This document shows positions 31,665-38,267 of a DNA stretch of 38,267 nt, piece after piece. The DNA comes from CAYFUF01 sp964394795 (GTDB lineage: Bacteria; Bacillota; Clostridia; Tissierellales; Peptoniphilaceae), in NCBI GenBank assembly GCA_964394795.1, contig CAYMYX010000013.1, positions 1-38,267 of the forward strand, read 5' to 3'. The first letter of the stretch is position 1. The number at the start of each line of letters is the position of its first letter. Position numbers and translations under genes: made by a program. Below the pieces are notes generated by a model. That model made no database searches and was not told the DNA's origin. It was given only the letters and a program-made list of their open reading frames with translations.

Positions 31665-32900
31665 TTATACCCTCTCTTCACCAAGTTCGGTTGTGACTTG
31701 TCTCACCTCCGACAAACTTGCACGCCGATCTCGTAAAATCTTATGGGACCACAAGCGCATTCCTACATTCTCGTCTTTGCCAATGAGGGCCTCAAGGTAG
31801 TCATAATCCTCCGCCAACTCTTCCCGACTTGGATAGGGCACAATCCCCTCTTCGTAATGGAAGCTGTCACGAAAGTACTGGGCAATCTTGGCCAAATCTG
31901 ACAAGGCTTCCTCTAAAATCAATTCGTTGGACCTGAAGTCTTCTCGCAGCAAGCTGGCGTTAGGTTCTAACCAGGAATCATAGATTGCACAATAAGCGAG
32001 CCGCTCGCTGGCATCAAGATTAAGCAAGGGTGTTTTGTTGGGTCGGATATAATCAATATACTCACCGGCTCGATCGTAGTCTTCGGCGTCGACGGCTTGG
32101 AGGAAGCCGAGCATGGCCTGCATAACCTTCACCAAGTCTCTGGACCCACTCACTCGTATAAGCCCAATATCCTTGGGACGCTTCCCTCCGGCTATCTGGG
32201 CTTCGATGTGCTGGCACTCGTAAAAGGAGGGAGCAAAACCCTCTGCTTCGGATTTGGGTGAAGGGCCGATGGGATGGCCCTCGTCGGTATCGGAAGTATC
32301 ATCCTTAAGGAGCTCTAAAACGTCACCGTCACTGTAAAACTCCCGTTGGTGAAGGGGTAAAGCATTGGTGATGAAGAGGTAGCTATTCACGACGGCTATG
32401 CTGGCTAGAATCATATCGACAAGGCCAGCGCGGGACCAGTCGATGAAAAAGATAAGGAGGACCATCAGCAAATTCGCCATAAAGCCCGCACTGTAATGGA
32501 GGCGGAGGCCGTTTTTGGTGACGCCTTCTTTCATTTGCATGGCCACCCGACCCAAGGCGATGTTGGCCAAACTCCTGTCCTTCATTCGATAGAAGATTCT
32601 GCCTTCCCGTGGGGACCTGATCTGAATGGAAAAGATTTCGAAAAAGTGGAACCTCATTCCAACGGCTAACCCGGAGATGAGGTGACCCAATTCGTGAACC
32701 AAAGCGCCGATGACGAGGCCGACAACGGTACCGATGCCCATGACAACTACGGTGAGTAAGAGGATGGGTAGGGAACGTATAAAGCTCACGTCATTGGTAT
32801 TCCTCTGCCAAAAATACAAAATCAAAAGACCAAGCACAAGACCGATAACTACACTGATGGTGGTTAAGACTTGGACGGTTTTATTTTTATTCTTCTTCAT
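31665..32900 (-). CDS. M50-type membrane zinc metallopeptidase
   Basis: This membrane protein of about 412 residues has a site-2-protease-like core. Two N-terminal helices lead to HELGH at residues 69-73; a later helix pair (about 140-190) precedes NALPLHQREFYSDGDVLELL, whose SDGD matches the second zinc-ligand region (NPxPxxxxDG) of M50. The C-terminal half (about 215-412) is soluble, acidic and of unknown type. No PDZ domain is seen. GGAG lies 5 bases before ATG 32900. It is the first gene of a run with gshA and the ATP-grasp ligase. Its role may be regulated intramembrane proteolysis or simple peptide clearance; the HELGH is intact, so activity is plausible. Confidence 0.8.
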   Translation of the reverse strand: MKKNKNKTVQVLTTISVVIGLVLGLLILYFWQRNTNDVSFIRSLPILLLTVVVMGIGTVVGLVIGALVHELGHLISGLAVGMRFHFFEIFSIQIRSPREGRIFYRMKDRSLANIALGRVAMQMKEGVTKNGLRLHYSAGFMANLLMVLLIFFIDWSRAGLVDMILASIAVVNSYLFITNALPLHQREFYSDGDVLELLKDDTSDTDEGHPIGPSPKSEAEGFAPSFYECQHIEAQIAGGKRPKDIGLIRVSGSRDLVKVMQAMLGFLQAVDAEDYDRAGEYIDYIRPNKTPLLNLDASERLAYCAIYDSWLEPNASLLREDFRSNELILEEALSDLAKIAQYFRDSFHYEEGIVPYPSREELAEDYDYLEALIGKDENVGMRLWSHKILRDRRASLSEVRQVTTELGEERV

Positions 32901-32974
32901 CTCTGCTCCGCCCTTTCTTATTGGGTATAAATTCATTCGAGAAGATTACTTACAAGCAAGTGAAAGGAAGAGCC

Positions 32975-33730
32975 ATGGAACGTTCTCTCACCATCCAATA
33001 TATTTATAATAGTTCGTTTACGATTGACTATCTCGATTACTTTATCGTTATTGATTACTACGAAGGCAAACTTGACTTGCCCAAAGATAAAAAGATTATC
33101 TTTATTGTAACTCATAGTCATGCCGACCACTATAGCCCAAAGATTTTTACCTATCCCGGTAGCGAAGAGGCCCTATATGTTCTGTCCAACGATGTGGAAG
33201 CCCCTGACCAAAAGGACAACGTCACAATTCTCAGCAAGTCCGAAGAAGAGACGGAAAAGAAGAAGATGGCCTACGATAGCAGCCGAGTCTACCGAACAGG
33301 TCCCGATGAGCAATTTGATTTTGGCGGCATCAGCTTCCAAACCTTTGGGTCCACCGACAGAGGCATTTCCATCTACTTCGAAGTTCACGGGATTAACTTC
33401 CTTCACGCTGGTGATCTCAATGCCTGGAAGTGGCCATCCTTCAGCGAAGAAGACCAAGAGAAAGAAATCGCCGACTTCCGGAAAGAAATCGACAAGATTA
33501 AGTATTACGACGTGGATATTGCCTTCGGTGTCTTAGACCCCCGCTTAGAGGACAATGCCTATATCGGACCGGATATTCTCCTAGAGGAAATCCAACCCAA
33601 GCTCTTCATCCCTATGCACTTCAGGGAAGACTTTGGGATTACCGAAAAGTATGCTAAGGACCGAAAAGACAACGAGCAAACACGAATTCAAAGTTTCCGC
33701 AGCCAATATGAACAGCTGATTGTCCGCTAG
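32975..33730 (+). CDS. MBL-fold metallohydrolase
   Basis: This 251-residue metallo-beta-lactamase-fold hydrolase has the zinc motif THSHADH (H47, H49, D51, H52), then INFLHAGDLNAW (third His, bridging Asp) and FIPMHFRED (final His). These are the family's complete set of ligands. It resembles the UlaG-like/YycJ-distant group of beta-lactamase-like hydrolases with unknown substrates. The start is ATG 32975, with AAAGGA 7 bases upstream; the reading to 32921 would run into the promoter gap. It is divergent from the M50-gshA operon, so a shared regulatory gap of 74 bases lies between. Confidence 0.88.
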   Translation: MERSLTIQYIYNSSFTIDYLDYFIVIDYYEGKLDLPKDKKIIFIVTHSHADHYSPKIFTYPGSEEALYVLSNDVEAPDQKDNVTILSKSEEETEKKKMAYDSSRVYRTGPDEQFDFGGISFQTFGSTDRGISIYFEVHGINFLHAGDLNAWKWPSFSEEDQEKEIADFRKEIDKIKYYDVDIAFGVLDPRLEDNAYIGPDILLEEIQPKLFIPMHFREDFGITEKYAKDRKDNEQTRIQSFRSQYEQLIVR

Positions 33731-33780
33731 TGCTCCATTCCTTCATTCCATTCTCCTTTTTGCACTAGCGCATGAAGAAC

Positions 33781-33809
33781 AGGCCCTATCCCAAGGCGGG
33801 ATAGGGCCT
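33781..33809. terminator. Hairpin terminator between MBL hydrolase and acetate kinase
   Basis: AGGCCCTATCCC pairs perfectly with GGGATAGGGCCT around a 5-base loop. The T content after it is moderate in both directions (TGTATTTGATT on the plus strand), so it should stop both converging genes with medium strength. Confidence 0.72.
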
Positions 33810-33844
33810 GTATTTGATTGTATTGTTCTTTGGCTTTAACTAGC

Positions 33845-35044
33845 CTACTTTACCAATGCTTGAGTATCACGGGCAATCATCAATTCTTCATCCGTAGGAA
33901 CGACCATGATCTTCACCTTGGAGTCGTCAGTAGAGATGACCTTTTCCTTAGGCTTACGAACGCTGTTCTTTTCCTCATCGATGACCGCGCCGATAATCTC
34001 TAAACCGTCGCAGATACCTGCACGGTTGAGGGCTCCGTTTTCACCGATACCGCCGGTGAAGACAATCGCATCGATGCGGTTACCCATTTCCACTGCATAG
34101 GAACCGATCATGCCGCGAACACGAGCGTGGAAGATATCCAAAGCAAGTTGGCAACGCTCATCGCCTTCTTCAGCACCTTGCTCTAAATCTCTGAAGTCAG
34201 AGGACTTGCCGGAGATACCAAGCACACCGGATTCTTTGTTAATTAGGTGGTCGATGGCATCGGTGTCCATTCCCTTTTGGCGCTCAAGGAAAGGAATGAT
34301 GCCCGGATCGATGATACCGGAACGAGTACCCATAGGTACACCATCAACGGGAGTAAGACCCATTGAAGTATTTTGGCTCTTTCCATTAACAACAGCCGTC
34401 AAGGAAGATCCGTTGCCCAAGTGGCAAGTAATTAGGTTGACTTCTTCGACGGGTTTACCTAAAAGTTCAGCTGTCCTTCTGGTGATAAAGTCGTGGCTGG
34501 TTCCGTGCATACCATAACGGCGTACACCATCTTCAGTGTAAAGCTCATAAGGAAGTGCATAAATATAGTTATGGGCTGGCATCGTTTGATGGAAAGCTGT
34601 ATCGAAAACGGCTACTTGGGGAACATCGTCGCCCAAGAGTTTTTGGCAAGATTCGATTCCTTGGATGTTGGCCGGATTGTGTAAAGGAGCTAGAGGGATA
34701 TTCGCACGAACCGCTTCAACGACGTCTTCGTCAATTAGCGTTGAACTGGTGAACTTCTCTCCGCCATGAACAACGCGATGTCCTACCGCTGCAATCTCAT
34801 CAACACTTTCCAAGACACCATGGTCGTTATCGGTCAATGCGTCGAAGACGAGAGAAATAGCTTTCTCGTGGTTAGGAATATCTGTCTCTTGTTCGAATTC
34901 TTTTTCTCCTGCTTCTTGCTCGATGCGGGATCCGCTGATACCAATGCGCTCAACTAGACCTTTGGCCATCACTTCTTCCTTCTCCATATCAAACATTTGA
35001 TACTTTAAAGAAGAACTACCACAGTTAATAACTAAGATTTTCAT
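33845..35044 (-). CDS. ackA: Acetate kinase
   Basis: AckA interconverts acetyl phosphate plus ADP with acetate plus ATP, the energy-yielding last step of acetate fermentation. The 399 residues begin MKILVINCGSSSLKYQM (adenosine/phosphate loop) and include GHRVVHGG, FDTAFHQTMP, HGTSHDF, THLGNGSS-like CHLGNGSSL, GLTPVDGVPMGTRSGIIDPG and FTGGIGENG. The start ATG 35044 has AAGGAG 5 bases upstream. The window contains no pta; a possible extended -10 (TGGTAGAAT, in the 44-base gap upstream) could drive it separately from the nucleotidyltransferase. Confidence 0.97.
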   Translation of the reverse strand: MKILVINCGSSSLKYQMFDMEKEEVMAKGLVERIGISGSRIEQEAGEKEFEQETDIPNHEKAISLVFDALTDNDHGVLESVDEIAAVGHRVVHGGEKFTSSTLIDEDVVEAVRANIPLAPLHNPANIQGIESCQKLLGDDVPQVAVFDTAFHQTMPAHNYIYALPYELYTEDGVRRYGMHGTSHDFITRRTAELLGKPVEEVNLITCHLGNGSSLTAVVNGKSQNTSMGLTPVDGVPMGTRSGIIDPGIIPFLERQKGMDTDAIDHLINKESGVLGISGKSSDFRDLEQGAEEGDERCQLALDIFHARVRGMIGSYAVEMGNRIDAIVFTGGIGENGALNRAGICDGLEIIGAVIDEEKNSVRKPKEKVISTDDSKVKIMVVPTDEELMIARDTQALVK

Positions 35045-35088
35045 ATGCACTCCTTGAATATTTATTTCTTGTTTTCATCCTAACAATT

Positions 35089-35997
35089 CTACCATAAAGG
35101 CGATGGATATCGCCCATCTTCGACGAACTTTTCGAAGCCTTTTCTGACTTCCTCCCTATCTTCCTGGTAGGTTACCCCCATCCAAACATCATCGGTTGGT
35201 AATACAGTAACACTTGCCCCGTGGTCTTTCACCTGATTGGTGACCACGCTTGGTAAATAGAATTCTGCCTTCAACGGATTCTTCTCCACATCTTCTTCAA
35301 AGAAGGTGGTCAAGTCTCGGCGGATAGCATCCATGAAGTCGGTTTGGAAGCCCCAGAAATTCATGGAAACTAGGGTGTCTGCACTTAGCTGTTCGAAGGT
35401 CTCCCCTCCGTCTTCGGTAAATTTACCCCCATCCCCGTCGGCATAGATTTCTTTTCTTTCCGTCACATCTGTAAGGTGGTCGCCGTCAACAGTGCAAACG
35501 CCCCGAGATACTGACCCGTTTTCCGTCAGTGTATTCGGCAGCTTATAGGCGACCATACTGTAGTCGCCCACTTCACCTTCGTGGTCAGTCAAGAAGTCAT
35601 ACATCAACCGGAAAGCTTCCGGGCCATAGTAATCGTCCGCATTTATCACCATAAAGGGCGCATCTACTTGGTTGCGGGTCGCATAGATTGCATGGGCGGT
35701 CCCCCATGGTTTTTCTCTTCCTTCAGGAAGGCTAAATCCAACAGGAATATCCTCCACATCTTGGAAGGCAAATTGCACATCTAAGTCCTTGGGTAATTTA
35801 CTCGTCAAAATCTCTTGGAAAACGGCCTGGTTTTCCTGCTTGATAACAAAGATAAACTTCTTAAATCCTGCTTGAACGGCATCGTAAATGGAATAATCGA
35901 TGATGATTTCTCCGTTGGGCCCAACAGGGTCAATCTGCTTTAGCCCACCATACCGGGACCCCATTCCTGCCGCCATAATAATGACAATTGGTTCCAT
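35089..35997 (-). CDS. Sugar-phosphate nucleotidyltransferase (NTP_transferase family)
   Basis: This 302-residue nucleotidyltransferase is predicted to activate a sugar-1-phosphate with an NTP. It begins with the signature IMAAGMGSRYGGLKQIDPVG (variant of GGxGxRL...K), and FMVINADDYYGPEAF carries the metal-binding aspartate of the GxD site. KPWGTAHAIYATRNQ is typical of the group that acts on MurNAc- or hexose-phosphates. The exact sugar and nucleotide are unknown. AAGGGAG precedes ATG 35997, and an extended -10 (TGTTACAAT, minus strand, near 36052-36060) lies upstream. It is followed by ackA after 44 bases. Confidence 0.86.
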   Translation of the reverse strand: MEPIVIIMAAGMGSRYGGLKQIDPVGPNGEIIIDYSIYDAVQAGFKKFIFVIKQENQAVFQEILTSKLPKDLDVQFAFQDVEDIPVGFSLPEGREKPWGTAHAIYATRNQVDAPFMVINADDYYGPEAFRLMYDFLTDHEGEVGDYSMVAYKLPNTLTENGSVSRGVCTVDGDHLTDVTERKEIYADGDGGKFTEDGGETFEQLSADTLVSMNFWGFQTDFMDAIRRDLTTFFEEDVEKNPLKAEFYLPSVVTNQVKDHGASVTVLPTDDVWMGVTYQEDREEVRKGFEKFVEDGRYPSPLW

Positions 35998-36130
35998 ATT
36001 TTTCTCCCTTATCTGCTCATTTTTCTCGCTTGCGGAGCCTACTTGCCCCTATTGTAACATGAAATACTTTTAGTAACCTTTTCCTTGTCCTGTGTTAAAA
36101 TAGGAATAGATTTCCTAGAGAGGGGGGGCC

Positions 36131-37297
36131 ATGAATTTTAACAGCAAAGATAAGCACTGGATAAAACTTATTCTTTTTATCGTGACGTGTTCCATCATCA
36201 TCTTCACCTTCTTGCAAAACTTTGGGACCATCCTTGAAGTTTTCAATTTGGTGGTAGCGATGCTCAGTCCCTTCCTGTTGGCTTTAGGTCTTGCCTTCTT
36301 GGTCAACATGCCTATGGGCATGATTGAAAACAAGGTCCTCAGCCATCTCCCTATCCCCTCGGGACTTCGCAGAATGATTGCCCTCGTCCTATCCTACATC
36401 ATCGTGGTTTCGGCTATCGTCTTCTTGCTATTCACCGTTATCCCACAGTTGATCGTCTCAATACAGACCCTAATATCTAACATGCCCAGCTTTTTAAGGA
36501 ATCTGGAAAGCTTCTTGAAAAGAACGGATTGGGCTCAGCCCTTCGTAGGCCCCCTAACCGAGCAAATCGAGAATATGAACAACAGCAGTTTTATGGAATA
36601 CGTTCAGGATTGGATCGCTCCCCAAGGCGCCGACTATATCAATCGGATTTTGGATACCCTGATGGGTACCATCTCCAACGTCTTTACGGGAACTATTTCC
36701 TTCTTCCTCTCCTTTATCTTCTCCATCTACATGCTGAACTCGAAGGAAACCCTATCTAGGCAGGGCAAAGAATTGCTCTACTCTTTCGCCTCGGAAAAGG
36801 CGGGTGACAAAACCATGTACGTCCTCTACACCGCCTACGATAACTTTTACAACTTCTTTACCGGCCAGTTTATGGAAGCTATCATCCTCGGTATCATGAA
36901 CTTCATTGGTATGACGATCCTTCAGATGCCCTATGCCTTGGTCATTTCGACCCTCATCGGCTTTGGTGCCCTCATTCCAATGATTGGGGCAATCTTAGCT
37001 GGTATCGTCGGTTTCTTCATCCTCCTGACCGTTTCCCCTATCGAAGCGTTAGGTTTCGGCATCTTCATCGTCATCCTCCAACAGTTTGACGGTAACCTGG
37101 TTTACCCCAAGGTGGTTGGCCGCCAAATTGGTCTTCCTTCCCTTTGGGTCCTCTTCGCGGTAACCATCGGCGGTTCCCTCTTTGGCATCTTCGGCATGTT
37201 GATCTTTGTTCCTATCGCATCGACTGCCTATGACCTCATCAGTGACTATAAGACGAAGAAGTTGTCGGAAGCAAAGATTAATGTAGAGCTGAAGTAA
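36131..37297 (+). CDS. AI-2E family transporter (PerM/UPF0118)
   Basis: This 388-residue membrane protein of the AI-2E/PerM superfamily has about eight helices: two near 10-55, one at about 75-95, a soluble segment rich in Leu/Ile (about 100-190), then a C-terminal set with LVISTLIGFGALIPMIGAILAGIVGF and LGFGIFIVILQQFDGNLVYPKVVG, the family signature. Members export autoinducer-2, act as Na+(Li+)/H+ antiporters or have unknown function. The ribosome binding site is AGAGAGGGGGGG, a run of seven G's before the ATG. It is monocistronic with a strong terminator. Confidence 0.9.
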   Translation: MNFNSKDKHWIKLILFIVTCSIIIFTFLQNFGTILEVFNLVVAMLSPFLLALGLAFLVNMPMGMIENKVLSHLPIPSGLRRMIALVLSYIIVVSAIVFLLFTVIPQLIVSIQTLISNMPSFLRNLESFLKRTDWAQPFVGPLTEQIENMNNSSFMEYVQDWIAPQGADYINRILDTLMGTISNVFTGTISFFLSFIFSIYMLNSKETLSRQGKELLYSFASEKAGDKTMYVLYTAYDNFYNFFTGQFMEAIILGIMNFIGMTILQMPYALVISTLIGFGALIPMIGAILAGIVGFFILLTVSPIEALGFGIFIVILQQFDGNLVYPKVVGRQIGLPSLWVLFAVTIGGSLFGIFGMLIFVPIASTAYDLISDYKTKKLSEAKINVELK

Positions 37298-37324
37298 GAC
37301 TAAAATTTCTAAATAAGTACAGGC

Positions 37325-37372
37325 AAGAGGCTGTGTCAGAATGACTAATAATTCTGACACAGCCCTCTTTTC
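37325..37372 (+). terminator. Terminator after the AI-2E transporter
   Basis: AAGAGGCTGTGTCAGAAT pairs with ATTCTGACACAGCCCTCTT (one unpaired C) around an 8-base loop and is followed by TTTCTTG. The GGCTGTGTCAGAAT arm also resembles IS termini of several families, so it could have arisen from one. Confidence 0.8.
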
Positions 37373-37550
37373 TTGTCTTGTTGTAAATCACTAGGTTATG
37401 GCTCATCTGAATTCTTAGGACTAAATCGTGACAGCGATAAATCGCCCTAAAAATAAGAGCACAAAATTAGCCCTACCTTTTTTCTAGCGCTGGCTTTCTT
37501 AGGCGGTTACATAGTAGCGAATCGCTGACCATTTATCCGCTCTTCAATCC

Positions 37551-37853
37551 CTACGTCCGACAGCACTCATTGACGTAAGTCATATTTTCTCGGTGACTTG
37601 GATCTTGTGCATAACGTCTCGTTTTTGTTCGTTCATGATCACTTGGCTTAATAAAGGCCTTTAAGTGACGTTCCTTTAAATAGGTGTAATTTTCAATGCT
37701 TTCGTAACCTGAATCAGCCGCAATCCGGTCGAGCTGCTCTTGGGTTTTGCGCTTACCTGATCCATAGACGAAGACAATGTTTTTCTTCCTTATCTCTTCA
37801 TTCAAGGTGGAAATTTGCTCCGTAAGATAGTTCATCAGCTCGTCTCTCCCCAT
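37551..37853 (-). pseudogene. IS1182-type transposase remnant, internally deleted
   Basis: A 100-residue reading frame carries two pieces of an IS1182-family DDE transposase. Residues about 1-35 end in the YGSGKRKT motif seen mid-protein, and residues about 45-95 carry DSGYESIENYTYLKE, FIKPSDHERTKTRRY and HRENM, which normally lie about 150 residues further on. The N-terminal domain, the catalytic centre between the two pieces and the C-terminus are missing, so it is not functional. An IS-like terminus (37882-37911) lies just upstream of its start; the opposite end was not found. The family call is from recognition of these motifs, not a search. Confidence 0.72.
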
Positions 37854-37881
37854 TATTCAAGTAAGTGCCAAGCCCCTCTTT

Positions 37882-37911
37882 GTTTTATAGGGTCTATTTT
37901 GCAACAGCCCC
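37882..37911 (-). repeat. IS-like terminus (right copy)
   Basis: On the minus strand it reads GGGGCTGTTGCAAAATAG and continues to CCCTATAAAAC. It is a direct repeat of 326-354 with only a few differences and lies about 30 bases upstream of the transposase remnant, as expected for the element's left end. Confidence 0.6.
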
Positions 37912-37995
37912 TTTTTCTATTGGAGGTTTTGGGATCAGGTGGATGGCCCTCGTATTTGCTTGTGTTCGTACCGAATTGGAAATCTTAAAGGGGCG

Positions 37996-38033
37996 TTTAT
38001 ACCAAAGTGCGGAAAAATACCGTTTGGTATAAA
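37996..38033. repeat. Long inverted repeat
   Basis: TTTATACCAAA (37996-38006) and TTTGGTATAAA (38023-38033) are perfect 11-bp inverted repeats. Inside, CGG and CCG add three more pairs after a 3-base bulge. No T-tract follows, so it is better seen as an operator or element end than as a terminator. Confidence 0.55.
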
Positions 38034-38143
38034 TAGAAACTTTCTGGCTATGGCAATAGTAGTGATTAGTGATATCCGGTGTGAGGAATCATACTAAAAT
38101 TCTAAAATCGCAAAAGTGTGCTATGGAAACCGTCCGAGTAATA

Positions 38144-38267
38144 CATTTTTGAATAATTTGCGATAATGTTTTACAAAAATTCAGTTGCCATAAAACATTT
38201 TGAAAGAATTTCCGATTATGTATGATCAAAATCCAATAGCCATAAATCATTTTTGAGTAATTCGTAA
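38144..38267. repeat. 52-bp degenerate tandem repeat, cut by window edge
   Basis: Units start at 38144, 38196 and 38248, each with CATTTT(T)GA. Units 1 and 2 align along their whole length (for example GAATAATTTGCGATAATG against GAAAGAATTTCCGATTATG, and GTTGCCATAAAA against ATAGCCATAAAT). The third is truncated by the end of the window. A diverged partial unit may precede them (TGCTATGGAAAC near 38118). Confidence 0.65.

Larger units (their letters stand above)
37854..38267. other. Gene-free right end with repeats
   Basis: There is no supported coding sequence here. It contains the IS-like terminus, the inverted repeat at 37996-38033 and the 52-bp tandem repeat from 38144 to the window edge. 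Base composition is AT-rich relative to the gene-bearing part. Confidence 0.6.

Noticed and set aside
38144..38267. Possible CRISPR array at the right edge
   Set aside because: The units resemble each other along their whole 52 bases rather than in a fixed repeat separated by unrelated spacers, and there are no cas genes.

Overview
The window is chromosomal DNA of a Bacillota (Firmicutes) bacterium with moderate GC content. Nearly every gene has a strong AAGGAGG-type ribosome binding site, genes are packed with short overlaps, and the gene order rpsF-ssb-rpsR-yybS-gdpP-rplI-replicative helicase is the block found near oriC in Bacillus and relatives. Some features fit a clostridial or deep-branching Bacilli lineage better than Bacillus itself: the zinc-binding (C+) form of ribosomal protein S18, the DnaD-domain/DnaC-type helicase-loader pair, and an M16C presequence-type peptidase. 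I cannot name the genus. Region 1 (1-12287), read leftward, is an information-processing block. The ribosomal operon rpsF-ssb-rpsR ends at a clear terminator. It is followed by a tightly overlapping chain: a DUF2232 membrane protein, the c-di-AMP phosphodiesterase gdpP, rplI, the replicative DNA helicase, a GNAT acetyltransferase, a DnaD-domain initiator, a DnaC/DnaI-like loader, NAD(P)HX epimerase, serS and a MurG-type glycosyltransferase. The chain joins second-messenger turnover, replication initiation, translation and cell-wall precursor synthesis. Region 2 (12288-24080) holds an M16C metallopeptidase, a histidine phosphatase, a GntR-ATPase-permease cassette resembling YtrA-type ABC systems, dihydrofolate reductase (TTG start), and a second ABC-2 export system (ATPase plus two permeases) divergent from a NarL/DesK-type two-component system that probably controls it. 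Region 3 (24092-28925) holds an unusual one-polypeptide UvrD-type helicase fused to a Fe-S PD-(D/E)XK nuclease, a dCMP deaminase, and a membrane-anchored polysaccharide deacetylase whose promoter region carries hexamers with 11-bp spacing like those of OmpR/PhoP-type regulators. Region 4 (28947-37370) starts with what I consider the most interesting module: an apparent operon of an M50-type membrane metalloprotease, a plant-type glutamate-cysteine ligase, and a glutathionylspermidine-synthase-like ATP-grasp ligase. This points to a gamma-glutamylcysteine-derived thiol made without GshF or GshB. It continues with an MBL-fold hydrolase, acetate kinase, a sugar nucleotidyltransferase and an AI-2E family transporter. 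The two window ends are AT-rich and carry mobile-element debris: two direct copies of an IS-like terminus about 37.5 kb apart, an internally deleted IS1182-type transposase remnant, and a 52-bp tandem repeat that runs off the right edge. A 43-bp palindrome that looks like two fused IS150-type ends occurs twice (259-301 and 18658-18700), each time in a terminator position.
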